From Argyresthia goedartella (Eukaryota; Arthropoda; Insecta; Lepidoptera; Argyresthiidae): a DNA stretch of 64,000 nucleotides. The notes beneath the pieces were generated by a model, which was not told the DNA's origin, did no database searches, and was given only the letters and a program-made list of their open reading frames with translations. Positions 34,438 to 42,686 of this stretch are shown here, piece by piece. The translations under genes were made by a program, and so were the position numbers. The stretch covers positions 29,404,906-29,468,905 of the forward strand of contig OX463818.1 of the NCBI GenBank assembly GCA_949825045.1, written 5' to 3'. Within the stretch, counting starts at the first letter, position 1. Every line of letters begins with the position of its first letter.

Positions 34438-34819
34438 TCAATCAATTAGGACCCTAATTATCCCCAAAAAAAAAACGCTTTCTAAAGTCGAGCCAATGTG
34501 GGTGCACTGTGCCTCTGGCACCCCATATGGGCAGGTTGTGACGCTATATTTTATTACTGTAAGAAGTTTTATTATATGTATGTAAAATCTATAGGTAATA
34601 ATGCCTCACCGTAAGGTAATTGTGAAGTTAATCCATCAGAAGTTTCAACATCATGGAGGTTATCATTGTATCCCTCGCTGAATGAAATCTGCAAAACAAA
34701 TAAAGAATTGTATTCTTATGTGGTTTATTATTATAAATGTATTGTGTACTTATTACTCATTAAATATTTACCGTAGCAAAAAGTACTAGAATCCCGAGAA
34801 ACATATAATTCCGTACCAT
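34438..34819 (-). CDS. Candidate host gene: small secreted peptide, three exons
   Basis: Three minus-strand exons have canonical GT-AG introns and agreeing phases: 34819-34772 (phase 0 end), 34688-34610 (phase 1 end) and 34556-34438 with TGA. The product would be 81 aa. It begins with a typical signal peptide (MVRNYMFLGILVLFAT followed by a small polar stretch), has an acidic middle and two close cysteines in the last exon (TTCPYGVPEAQCT). A TATAAA lies about 40 bp upstream of the ATG and an AATAAA follows the stop. No transposon motif is present. The family is unknown. Exon 3 crosses an A10/T10 run, so its last 13 codons depend on the run length. Confidence 0.5.
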
Positions 34820-34855
34820 CTTCTGTGGTTTCTACCCTCTGGCTTCAATCATTTC

Positions 34856-34863
34856 TTTATATT
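34856..34863 (-). promoter_or_regulatory. Possible TATA box for the small secreted-peptide gene
   Basis: AATATAAAG on the minus strand, about 40 bp before the ATG at 34819. Confidence 0.35.
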
Positions 34864-34869
34864 GCATGC

Positions 34870-35572
34870 GGTTGGAAGTATTAATTGAAAATTACCTCCT
34901 TGATGATTTGAAACGAATCCTTTGGATACAGTTTGGGCCTGACGAATAACAATAAACGAAAACCAAGTTTAGACAGAAATTGTGTATATGTCACGGAAAA
35001 AATAATAAAGGGTAGTATTTAATCGAATATCAAATATAAGAAGTCTAACCTAACTTGATGAATTAATAACTCAGCTTCAAAATTAATAACTCAGCCTAAA
35101 ATATAATAACTCAGCCTCAATATTTAAGGCTCAGTTACTATCAGAGATGCAACAAATAGTTATGTGGCCAATTTAACTTGTGACGATTTTATCAATTTGA
35201 GGGTTCCTAAAAGGAAAAAAAGGAACTCTCAAATGATCACTTCATTGTCCATCCGTCTGTCAAAACCCTTTTTCTTAGAAATGCGTAGAGGTATCGTGTT
35301 GAAATGAATATCGATTATTCAAGTCTGTGGTCTCTTGAAGTTGTGAAATATCAAATTTTATAGGCCAACGCAATAAAAAGATACCGTTGGTCTCATAATT
35401 TTGCTGAATTTGCTTGATACTCGAATACCGGAGGAGGCCGGCGCTTCATCGTTCGTGATTTAAAAAGATTGTATCTTTTCTTTAGAAAACCGGGTAAGTA
35501 CCGTTACTTAGCTTTTTAAACTATTTATTCCTAGTCAAAATATTAAACGTAGCAAAGGAACATAATTATTTG
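34870..35572. other. Non-coding stretch left of the DIRS element
   Basis: It contains three imperfect tandem copies of 'ataactcagc(c/t)(t/a)aa' at about 35065-35135. No gene is seen. Confidence 0.45.
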
Positions 35573-35724
35573 TTTGTCCTTTGAGATTAGCAATGACACT
35601 TGTAGTACCGCGTAGTGTACGCCTTTCACACACTATATTTTTGGAATCCTTTATTTGAATCCATTTTTTTTTCGGGGTAGTTGTGTATCACCTCACCCGC
35701 GCGCATTTTGCAACCTTCATTCGC
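35573..35724. repeat. DIRS left inverted terminal repeat
   Basis: It matches the reverse complement of 59686-59826, for example 'acgcctttcacacactatat' and 'cacccgcgcgcattttgcaa', with a few differences. The outermost part (about 35573-35608) matches the first half of the internal complementary region at 59468-59500. Confidence 0.85.
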
Positions 35725-35826
35725 GTTCTAGTGCTCCGCCTTTCCATACTTTGCGCCCGCGTTCCGACCGCATCCCTATTCTAGTAGCTGTTGTTGTGAA
35801 TTTTGAACTCTTGGTGAACTGTTGGA

Positions 35827-35995
35827 ATGCCGCGGAAAAGAAAACACCGCGACGACGACGACGATGTCGCAGTTGAACGAAAAATAAGAAAGCTGCAAAG
35901 AAAACTAGCACGAAGACGGCACCGGCGAAACAAGGAAGATTCCGACGATACGTCGTCATCGCGAGGTTCCACGCCTTCGAGGTCATACCCGCCAG
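35827..35995 (+). CDS. DIRS gag, exon 1
   Basis: ATG at 35827 opens a very basic and then acidic/Ser-rich N-terminus (MPRKRKH, DDDDD, KLQRKLARRRHRR). This is the usual start of DIRS gag-like ORF1, with nuclear-localisation-like clusters. A good donor CCAG|GTACGC follows at 35995/35996. Splicing to the acceptor AG at 36616-36617 gives agreeing phases and enters the conserved gag frame. Splicing is inferred from sequence only. Confidence 0.6.
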
Positions 35996-36209
35996 GTACG
36001 CACGTCCGGAATAGGGACGTGACCTACTTTTTACACATCGCATCTATGGTGCCAACATTGATATTGCAATTTGAACACTATTTTCGTTACAAGAGGATTG
36101 TACTCTAATTAACGATTACATGATTATACCAAACAAATTATTCAATTTCAAGTAAATAAACACTATGTTTTTACATTATTGGTTTTGTAATCATGCTAAA
36201 GTAGATAAA

Positions 36210-36551
36210 GCGGACAGCACATTGGGGCTGTTTCATTCTACCTATGTACCTACATAGTCTATAGCGGCCAGTACAATGGGACTGGTTTACAGACTTATTA
36301 CGTACATACCTACAAGTTAGGTGTTGTTTTGTCGAATTGCAAGATCAATAAGTTAGCAAAGTAGTAGAATTAGCGAACAGTACTGTTGGGGACTGTTTCA
36401 TCTGCATACTTGCTAACGTCACAGTCTTAAGCGGCCATTACTAGTGGAATGGTTCATGACTGATGTTACCTGAGAACTAGCTCCTTGTTTCAACTATAGG
36501 CATATATTGATATCCTCAGGCTGGCTATAGCGACTAGTACTAGGGACTAGT
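36210..36551 (+). repeat. Array of five covarying stem-loops in the DIRS gag intron
   Basis: Five hairpins, each preceded by AGCG and with loops starting AC and ending GG. They are 36214-36231 (ACAGC/GCTGT), 36268-36285 (CCAGT/ACTGG), 36377-36396 (ACAGT/ACTGT), 36435-36452 (CCATT/AATGG) and 36533-36551 (ACTAGT/ACTAGT). The stem bases differ between units but always stay complementary. A further hairpin CTATGTA/TACATAG is at 36242-36257. They lie in the predicted 622-nt intron. Function is unknown. Confidence 0.7.
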
Positions 36552-36617
36552 TAAAGTTAGAGTGAATTATCATTGCTTTGGTCTCGTTATTTTCGGACAT
36601 TGAAATAGTACAACCAG

Positions 36618-37234
36618 CATTCAGCAATTATGAGCCTGACGAGCTAACAGACCCAATCCTACCGGTCGAAACCAGTCAGACTGATGAAACGACGGTGCCG
36701 CTATCTACGGAAACGGCCAAAGCTGCCATCCCAGACGAGACTAATACAATTGATTTTGACATATTACAGCTTCTAGGAGATGATCCCACGGTTTTTAACA
36801 CTTACGGGAAGGAGATACACAAGGACATAGCAGTTCGGCTTGAACACTACGCCACAACAGGGCTCACTAAAGAAGCCCGAAAAGTATTGAAAGAAAAGTA
36901 TCTTACACCTAGTAACTGTAAGTTAATCGACCCGCCTGTCCTTAACGGAGAGATCAAAGCAGCGGTTAGCGATACGATGACCAGGCGTGATAAATCGATT
37001 GAAGAAGGACAAAAAGATCTGACGGTAGCTATAGCATGCATGAGCGAAGTCTTATCCAATTTGATTTCGACAAAGGACAAGGACATGAAAATGGTAAAAA
37101 CTTTGATGGATGCGTGCAAAATTTTATGTGACTGCCAACATGCACACTCGAAAACACGTAAACAATTTATCCTAACTGCTTTGAAAACTGAGATGAAATC
37201 ACAACTTCAAAACACCAAAATTGACCAGTACCTC
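36618..37234 (+). pseudogene. DIRS gag, exon 2 (5' part; interrupted by Maverick)
   Basis: The frame is open from the predicted acceptor to 37234. Alpha-helical residues such as TGLTKEARKVLKEKYLTPSN and MDACKILCDCQHAHSKTRK are typical of DIRS gag-like proteins. The codons at 37229-37234 are the 6 bp duplicated by the Maverick. The same frame resumes at 53176 to a stop at 53448, so the insertion interrupted an otherwise open gag. The short ORF tail after 37234 comes from Maverick sequence. Confidence 0.72.
37229..37234. other. Left 6-bp target duplication of the Maverick
   Basis: TACCTC, repeated at 53170-53175 just outside the right terminus. Six-bp duplications are the rule for Maverick/Polinton insertion. 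Confidence 0.9.
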
Positions 37235-37530
37235 AGTAGGTAGATAATGACAGTTTAAATTCACTTCACGATCGTTCGGGCCTACGGGCTCGACAGATGG
37301 ATCGAAAAACCTATCGACAGATGGATCGAAAAACCTATTGACAGTTCAAATTCATTTCACGATCGTTCGGGCCTACGGGCTCGACAGATGGATCGAAAAA
37401 CCTATTGACAGTTCAAATTCATTTTACGACGGAAAGCCTACAGGGTCGATAGATGGATCGAAAAACCTATTGACAGTTCAAATTCATTTTACGACGGAAA
37501 GCCTTAGTTCTGGATCGGATGTTTATTGAT
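37235..37530. repeat. Maverick left terminal inverted repeat with internal tandem units
   Basis: The first about 190 bp match the reverse complement of 52975-53169 almost exactly. The repeat is built of 66-90-bp units, each with 'gacagttcaaattcat' and 'gatggatcgaaaaacctat'. The left side has four degenerate units and the right side two or more. Unequal unit number suggests slippage during replication or repair. Confidence 0.88.
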
Positions 37531-37539
37531 CCAGAACTA
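37505..37539. repeat. 12-bp-stem hairpin at the inner edge of the left TIR
   Basis: TAGTTCTGGATC (37505-37516) pairs perfectly with GATCCAGAACTA (37528-37539), with an 11-nt loop. Confidence 0.75.
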
Positions 37540-37634
37540 CGCTGTTTACATACTGCTACACAATATAATGTTATTAATATTCAAAATATGTGTAGTCTTA
37601 TACAGATTCCCAAGTGAATCATACTGATTTCAAG

Positions 37635-38324
37635 ATGAAATTTTTAAAACAAAAAAGTACATTACACTTAGAAAAATTATGTACTTCTGACTCAACTAAA
37701 ATACTTCGCCATGGTAACCTGTTACCAAATTCCATACGATGTCTGATATGCGGGCCATCAAACTGCGGGAAAACGAATCTGATGGTCGGTCTTCTATTAC
37801 ATGAAAATGGGCTCCACTTCCAGAATGTTTACGTTTATTCAAAAACCTTACTTCAACCAAAATACGAATTTCTTGAGAAGGTCTTAAGTTTAGTTCCGAG
37901 TGTATCGTTCTTTAAATACCATGATAATCAGCAAGTACTCAGCACGGAGGAAGCGAAATCAAACTCAGTAATTATATTTGATGATGTCGCATGTGAAAAT
38001 CAAAACAACATGCGCGATTATTTTGCAATGGGCAGACACAAAAATATTGATAGTTTTTATTTAAACCAAACTTATACTAAAATACCCAAACAACTCGTTA
38101 GAGACAATGCAAACCTTCTTGTACTTTTTAAACAAGATGACATTAATTTACGTCATGTATATGACGAACATGTTAACACAGATATGACGTGGAACGAATT
38201 TCGAGAAATGTGTTCAACAATATGGAGTGAGTCTTATAGCTACTTGGTCATAAACAAAGACTGTGAAAAAAATAAAGGGTGCTATCGTAAACAGTTTGAC
38301 ACATTCGTGGTTTTTACTCAGTGA
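37635..38324 (+). CDS. Maverick genome-packaging ATPase (FtsK/HerA, A32-like)
   Basis: Walker A GPSNCGKTN (about residues 40-48) and Walker B VIIFDDV (about 115) identify a P-loop ATPase of the A32/FtsK-HerA packaging family. About 229 aa is a usual length. It should pump element DNA into capsids. The ATG at 37635 is chosen; the frame is open upstream to about 37614 without another ATG. It is the first gene after the left TIR and is followed at 84 bp by the next gene. Confidence 0.9.
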   Translation: MKFLKQKSTLHLEKLCTSDSTKILRHGNLLPNSIRCLICGPSNCGKTNLMVGLLLHENGLHFQNVYVYSKTLLQPKYEFLEKVLSLVPSVSFFKYHDNQQVLSTEEAKSNSVIIFDDVACENQNNMRDYFAMGRHKNIDSFYLNQTYTKIPKQLVRDNANLLVLFKQDDINLRHVYDEHVNTDMTWNEFREMCSTIWSESYSYLVINKDCEKNKGCYRKQFDTFVVFTQ

Positions 38325-38325
38325 A

Positions 38326-38342
38326 CGTATATATATATAAAT
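38326..38342 (+). promoter_or_regulatory. TATA-like run before the YWDD gene
   Basis: TATATATATATAAAT lies 65-80 bp before the ATG at 38408, directly after the ATPase stop. It is the only clear TATA-like element seen among the plus-strand genes. Confidence 0.4.
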
Positions 38343-38407
38343 GCAGGTTAATTATATAATACTACACTAGCTCTTCAAGAGGACAAGCACACAGGTATTA
38401 TTTAGAT

Positions 38408-39370
38408 ATGGAGAAAAACTTAAAGGAAATCGTAAGTGCTGCCGAAGCAGTTAAGAAAAAGTTTAAAAAAATGCGTAACATTGAATCAGAGTACGAAAAG
38501 GCTTTAGGAACCGTTTTCAAGCCAGTTCTTAGCCCCCTTAATAAAATTACAAATGCTATAAGACAAACAGAGAGTAAAGAAATAAAAAATCCAATTAAAA
38601 ATGAAGAGTCAACCTTTGACAATGAAGTTGATGAACCCCCTGACTGGAGTATAGCTGATGAAACTATACGCAAAATCAGACTTTCGGATCAATTTATGAC
38701 ACCCACGCAAAACTTAGATCGTTCAATGGAAGACGATATTTCTGAAAAAGACTATAATGATGGAAATGAATCTAATATATCAGAAAAATCACTTGAGTCT
38801 GATAACAGCAGTCCCAACCAAAATTGTTCGTCGTGGTCACTTACATCTGAGTACTTAAAGAATACTCCTTTCGGGATAAGAGTCGACCGAGGAAAACTTA
38901 TGATGGGGTCAGCTAATGTTACTATTACTGACAAAACCATCACAGTGGGAACACATGGTTACAATAAGACTCATGGATTGATGGAGTTGCTAACTAAACA
39001 ATCACCAAACTTAGTAGGTTTAACCAAGGAAGACCTGGTGAATTATAAGTTAATGTTGATAGAGACAAATGCGCACAGACGAGATTATGATCCAAATAAA
39101 CCAATAAAGAGCAACAAAGGAATAAAATACATAAAAATTATTAAACCTCTCTTTAATGTTAAACATGATAACAATCAGATCCAAGGTTCTGGTTTAGCAA
39201 TACTGAAAAAATGGAAGAAAAATATTGATTATGTCTACTGGGACGATCCAAACGAGCTAGTGGAAAGGTTAAAACTACTTATTGCATCTCGTGACGCTGG
39301 AAACACTGGACTTGATAATGAAATAATATCCATTATAGAAGAACTTAAGGAAAGTGGTTTGCTTAATTAG
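38408..39370 (+). CDS. Maverick conserved protein with C-terminal YWDDPNEL block
   Basis: 320 aa. The N-terminal third is charged and probably coiled coil, the middle is acidic and Ser-rich, and the C-terminus holds IDYVYWDDPNELVERLKLL and DNEIISIIEELKESGLLN. That C-terminal block is a recurrent signature of arthropod Maverick proteins, as recalled from the family; its function is not established. It lies between ATPase and the fibre-like/integrase genes. An ATG follows a TATA-like run at 38326-38342. Confidence 0.75.
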   Translation: MEKNLKEIVSAAEAVKKKFKKMRNIESEYEKALGTVFKPVLSPLNKITNAIRQTESKEIKNPIKNEESTFDNEVDEPPDWSIADETIRKIRLSDQFMTPTQNLDRSMEDDISEKDYNDGNESNISEKSLESDNSSPNQNCSSWSLTSEYLKNTPFGIRVDRGKLMMGSANVTITDKTITVGTHGYNKTHGLMELLTKQSPNLVGLTKEDLVNYKLMLIETNAHRRDYDPNKPIKSNKGIKYIKIIKPLFNVKHDNNQIQGSGLAILKKWKKNIDYVYWDDPNELVERLKLLIASRDAGNTGLDNEIISIIEELKESGLLN

Positions 39371-39453
39371 AATAAATAACCCTGCCTAAATTATTGCTGT
39401 TTACTTCATTGCCAACCTCTCTACTAATAACTCGAGTAACCTAGCTCGGTAAT

Positions 39454-39810
39454 ATGAACATTGATAAATTTGGTCATCATGTTCATAAACGTTTACGTTT
39501 ATCCCAATTGTTTGATTTTACTGATAATGCGTTGACCAAAAATGAAGAGGGTCATTTTGATCTTCAATCGTCTCGATTAAAAGGTTTACAGTCACCACAC
39601 GAATCAAACGATGCCGTCAATAAGGAATACGTTGATAAAAAGATTAATGATCTACGAGGAGATGTTCAATTTTTACTGAACGAATCATTGAAAGATGTAA
39701 GGGATGTTTTGAATAACTTTATAAAGGATGTTTATACGAGGAGTGAATTAGATATCATCATTAAATCGTTGAAGAAAGATGAAGCAGCAAGTGGTAAACG
39801 AAATTCATAA
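39454..39810 (+). CDS. Fibre-like small protein
   Basis: 118 aa. The segment RLKGLQSPHESNDAVNKEYVDKKI resembles the 'P-DAVNK-YVD' repeats at shaft-head junctions of trimeric phage and virus fibres. A helical C-terminal part with heptads follows. It may form a virion spike or attachment fibre; this is inferred from motif and neighbours. Its 3' end overlaps the integrase start by 32 nt in another frame. Confidence 0.55.
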   Translation: MNIDKFGHHVHKRLRLSQLFDFTDNALTKNEEGHFDLQSSRLKGLQSPHESNDAVNKEYVDKKINDLRGDVQFLLNESLKDVRDVLNNFIKDVYTRSELDIIIKSLKKDEAASGKRNS

Positions 39811-40711
39811 AAATGCAAGAAAAAATTTTGTTCGTCGTTCGGTGCTTCTCAAGGGAATTGATGATTTATGGCAGGCAGATTTGATTGACGTTATTTCACT
39901 GCAGACTTACAATCATGGTTATAAGTTTATTCTTATCGTGATGGATTGTTTCTCAAAATACGCGTGGGCTCTACCCCTCAAAACTAAATCTAAACAAGAA
40001 ATGTATAAATGCTTTGCAAGTATCTTGGAGAATAGTGGAAGACGACCAAATAATTTACAGACAGATATGGGAACTGAATTCTATAACGATGAATTCAAAA
40101 AACTAATGAAAATCTACAAAATAAATCATTATTCTACATATTCGGTTAAAAAAGCATCTATAGTGGAAAGGTTAATCAGAACATTAAAAACACATCTGTA
40201 TAAGTATTTTAGTCTCAAAGGTAATTACAAGTGGGTGGGTGAACCATTAGAAAATGTAGTTAATTCTTACAATCACACAAAGCATCGTGTGACGCAACGG
40301 GAGCCTGTGAAAGTAACTAAGTTAAACGCACACAGAGTAAGAGAAAATATTAAAAAATTCCAGAGTAAACCTAATCATTACGCAAAGAAACCAAAGTTTT
40401 GTGTTGGTGATTACGTGAGAATAAGCAAGTACAAAGGGAGTTTTCAAAAAGGTTATACACCCAATTGGTCGACAGAATTATTTGTTATTAAGAAGGTAAA
40501 CAGCACTATTCCTATAACTTATTTGATTGAAGATATCCGTCAACAGCCGATTTTAGGATGCTTCTACGATCAAGAGCTCCAGAAAGCTAAATATCGTGAT
40601 GTATACTTAATTGAAAAAATTTTAAGAAAAAAAGGGAATAAGTTGTTTGTAAAATGGTTAGGTCTAGATAAAACTCAAAATAGTTGGATTGATAAAAAGA
40701 CTGTTGTATAA
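39779..40711 (+). CDS. Maverick integrase with C-terminal chromodomain
   Basis: 310 aa. The retroviral-type core has WQADLID (D34/D37), TDMGTEF (D96) and KASIVERL (E130); 33 residues separate the last two. A YVRISKYKGSF module follows, like the integrase C-terminal SH3-like fold. The end, YLIEKILRKKGNKLFVKWLG then SWI, is a chromodomain that may guide insertion to chromatin. It would cut and join the terminal repeats, producing the observed 6-bp duplication. The catalytic triad is complete. Confidence 0.92.
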   Translation: MKQQVVNEIHKNARKNFVRRSVLLKGIDDLWQADLIDVISLQTYNHGYKFILIVMDCFSKYAWALPLKTKSKQEMYKCFASILENSGRRPNNLQTDMGTEFYNDEFKKLMKIYKINHYSTYSVKKASIVERLIRTLKTHLYKYFSLKGNYKWVGEPLENVVNSYNHTKHRVTQREPVKVTKLNAHRVRENIKKFQSKPNHYAKKPKFCVGDYVRISKYKGSFQKGYTPNWSTELFVIKKVNSTIPITYLIEDIRQQPILGCFYDQELQKAKYRDVYLIEKILRKKGNKLFVKWLGLDKTQNSWIDKKTVV

Positions 40712-40737
40712 AATGCAGCCTTAGTCTATTATCAGTT

Positions 40738-41472
40738 ATGCAAGGCGGAGGTCTAGTTAACAGTCTGATAAATAATTTACCTTTCGAGTTACATCTACCT
40801 GGCTATAATTATTGTGGTCCTGGAACAAAGCTGGTTAAGCGATTAGCACGAGGCGACAAGGGCATTAACTCATTGGATGATGCGTGTATGCAGCACGACA
40901 TAGCGTATACGAAATTCTCGGATTTAGAAAACAGACATAAGGCTGATTTAGATTTATTAAATATGACGAAGCAGAGACTTCGATCAAAAGATGCTAAACG
41001 TGGTGAAAAGATTGCGTCATGGTTGGTTAATAAAGTCATGAAGACAAAACTGAAAACCGGCTCTGGTATACGAAATTTTAAAGCTATAGTATCTAAAATA
41101 AAAGATCATCTTCAGAAATTGAAATCTAAAAAAAGTCATAGTGCTATTAAATATGCATATGCTGCAGCAAAAAAAATAATTGATGGAGGTACCAAACACA
41201 ACATACGAATACCGCGAATTATTCCCCTCCCCAAGAGTGGAGGCATTCTTCCCTTAATACCAATCTTTGCCGGGTTGTCTGCCTTAGGAAGTCTTGCTGG
41301 AGGGGCAGCTGGAATAGCAAAAAGTGTTAATGACTATAAAGATGCTCAAGAACGCTTGCGTGAATCTAAACGTCACAATCAAGTGATGGAATCAATTTCA
41401 GTGGGTAAAGGATTATACATAAAACCCTACAAAAAAGGTAGCGGGTTATTTATAAAGTCTTCAAAAAACTAA
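40738..41472 (+). CDS. Virion protein with phospholipase A2-like domain
   Basis: 244 aa. Residues 21-57 hold a calcium-loop-like YCGPGT (25-30) and the catalytic-type DDACMQHDIAY (His53-Asp54), as in secreted and parvovirus-type PLA2. The middle is Lys-rich. A hydrophobic glycine-rich stretch (GGILPLIPIFAGLSALGSLA) follows, then basic GS-rich repeats (KGLYIKPYKKGSGL). PLA2 domains in virion proteins are linked to membrane passage, and the hydrophobic segment fits that role; this is inferred. Its TAA overlaps the protease ATG by 1 nt (TAATG). Confidence 0.8.
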   Translation: MQGGGLVNSLINNLPFELHLPGYNYCGPGTKLVKRLARGDKGINSLDDACMQHDIAYTKFSDLENRHKADLDLLNMTKQRLRSKDAKRGEKIASWLVNKVMKTKLKTGSGIRNFKAIVSKIKDHLQKLKSKKSHSAIKYAYAAAKKIIDGGTKHNIRIPRIIPLPKSGGILPLIPIFAGLSALGSLAGGAAGIAKSVNDYKDAQERLRESKRHNQVMESISVGKGLYIKPYKKGSGLFIKSSKN

Positions 41473-41846
41473 TGAAAAGGCTGCCTAAGCGTGCTCTAAC
41501 GAATGTGGATATCATCGCATATGCTAAAGAAATACCATATTTTCGCGGAGTCTACATGAAAGATGCTTTGCCAAGAAAACCAAGAAGTATAGAATGTGGT
41601 ATAATAAATTTAGACGATTCCTGCAATGAAGGAACGCACTGGGTAGCCTACATAAAAATTCATGAATACTATGAATATTTTGATAGCTTTGGAAACTTGA
41701 AGCCACCGGCAGAAGTTCTGAAATATTTAGATACTCCTAATTTGTACTATAATTATACTAGATATCAGAATTATGATAGTGTCAACTGCGGACATTTATG
41801 TTTAAAGTATTTGCAGGATTTTTGGAATAAACATATAAATGATTGA
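41472..41846 (+). CDS. Adenain-like cysteine protease
   Basis: 124 aa, compact. The catalytic order of the adenovirus protease (C5) family is present: His56 in GTHWVAY, Asp71 in FDSFG, Gln99 and Cys106 in NCGHLC. It should process capsid precursors. It starts one base before the end of the PLA2 ORF, suggesting coupled expression. Confidence 0.9.
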   Translation: MKRLPKRALTNVDIIAYAKEIPYFRGVYMKDALPRKPRSIECGIINLDDSCNEGTHWVAYIKIHEYYEYFDSFGNLKPPAEVLKYLDTPNLYYNYTRYQNYDSVNCGHLCLKYLQDFWNKHIND

Positions 41847-41875
41847 TGTAAGCGTTTATTTTTACCATTGTTACA

Positions 41876-42559
41876 ATGTCATTCACCCTATCAATAACAG
41901 GCAACAAGTCACTTTTAACAACGAATTATTCTCCTACATTACAACTAGAGGGAGAATATGAGTGTGCTTTACTATACCTATCCACCTTTAATTCAATTCC
42001 AAACGTTGATAGTAAAAATAACAAGTTTTATTATGGCGAAAACGATGTTATTGAACTTCCTGAAGGAGCATACGAATTGCAAGATATAAACGATTACCTT
42101 AAAGGAAAATTACAAGATATCAACTTTAATTTATCGTGTAACAATAATACATTAAAAACCCATATCTTCAGCACCAAAGCTATTCATTTTGAAAAAGAAA
42201 ATAGTCTAGGAAATTTATTAGGATTTGGTAATCGGACGCTTGAAGCTAATATATTACATGAATCACAACATCCTGTCAACATTCTGTCAACAACTGTGGT
42301 GAGGATTGAATGTGATATTGTAAGCGGATCATATATAAACGGCATATCTAGTCACATTATACATGAGTTTGCGCCAAACGTCCCACCAGGATATAGAATA
42401 ATAGAAATACCAAAGAACGTTATTTATTTTCCCGTTAACCAAAATAATATAAACACGTTAAATATCAGAATATTGGATATTAAAAACAATTTAATTAATT
42501 TACGTGGTGAAGAAGTTCAACTGTATTTACATCTTAAGAAAAATGATCGAGTTCAATAA
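41876..42559 (+). CDS. Penton-like minor capsid protein
   Basis: 227 aa, rich in predicted beta structure. FTLSITGNKSLLTTNYSP at the start, GAYELQDINDYLKG and SLGNLLGFG match the conserved pattern of Maverick single-jelly-roll minor capsid (penton) proteins. It lies just upstream of the major capsid gene, the usual order. No breaks. Confidence 0.85.
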   Translation: MSFTLSITGNKSLLTTNYSPTLQLEGEYECALLYLSTFNSIPNVDSKNNKFYYGENDVIELPEGAYELQDINDYLKGKLQDINFNLSCNNNTLKTHIFSTKAIHFEKENSLGNLLGFGNRTLEANILHESQHPVNILSTTVVRIECDIVSGSYINGISSHIIHEFAPNVPPGYRIIEIPKNVIYFPVNQNNINTLNIRILDIKNNLINLRGEEVQLYLHLKKNDRVQ

Positions 42560-42686
42560 AACCTTACCACCACAACACAAAACAATTAGTCACACTTCAA
42601 TCTCCCACAAGGAAAGAACTGGGAAGAAAAAGAACCTAACATCAAAAAATAAAAAATTCCTGAAATTAATCGGACTCTTAAAATGA
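42543..42686 (+). CDS. Small basic protein overlapping both capsid genes
   Basis: 47 aa from ATG 42543, which overlaps the end of the minor capsid ORF. It ends in ATGA (42683-42686), so its TGA overlaps the major-capsid ATG. Twelve of 47 residues are Lys/Arg (ERTGKKKNLTSKNKKFLKL). Size, charge and place suggest a DNA-binding core or scaffold protein, but no family is recognised. Both overlaps make chance less likely. Confidence 0.55.
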   Translation: MIEFNKTLPPQHKTISHTSISHKERTGKKKNLTSKNKKFLKLIGLLK

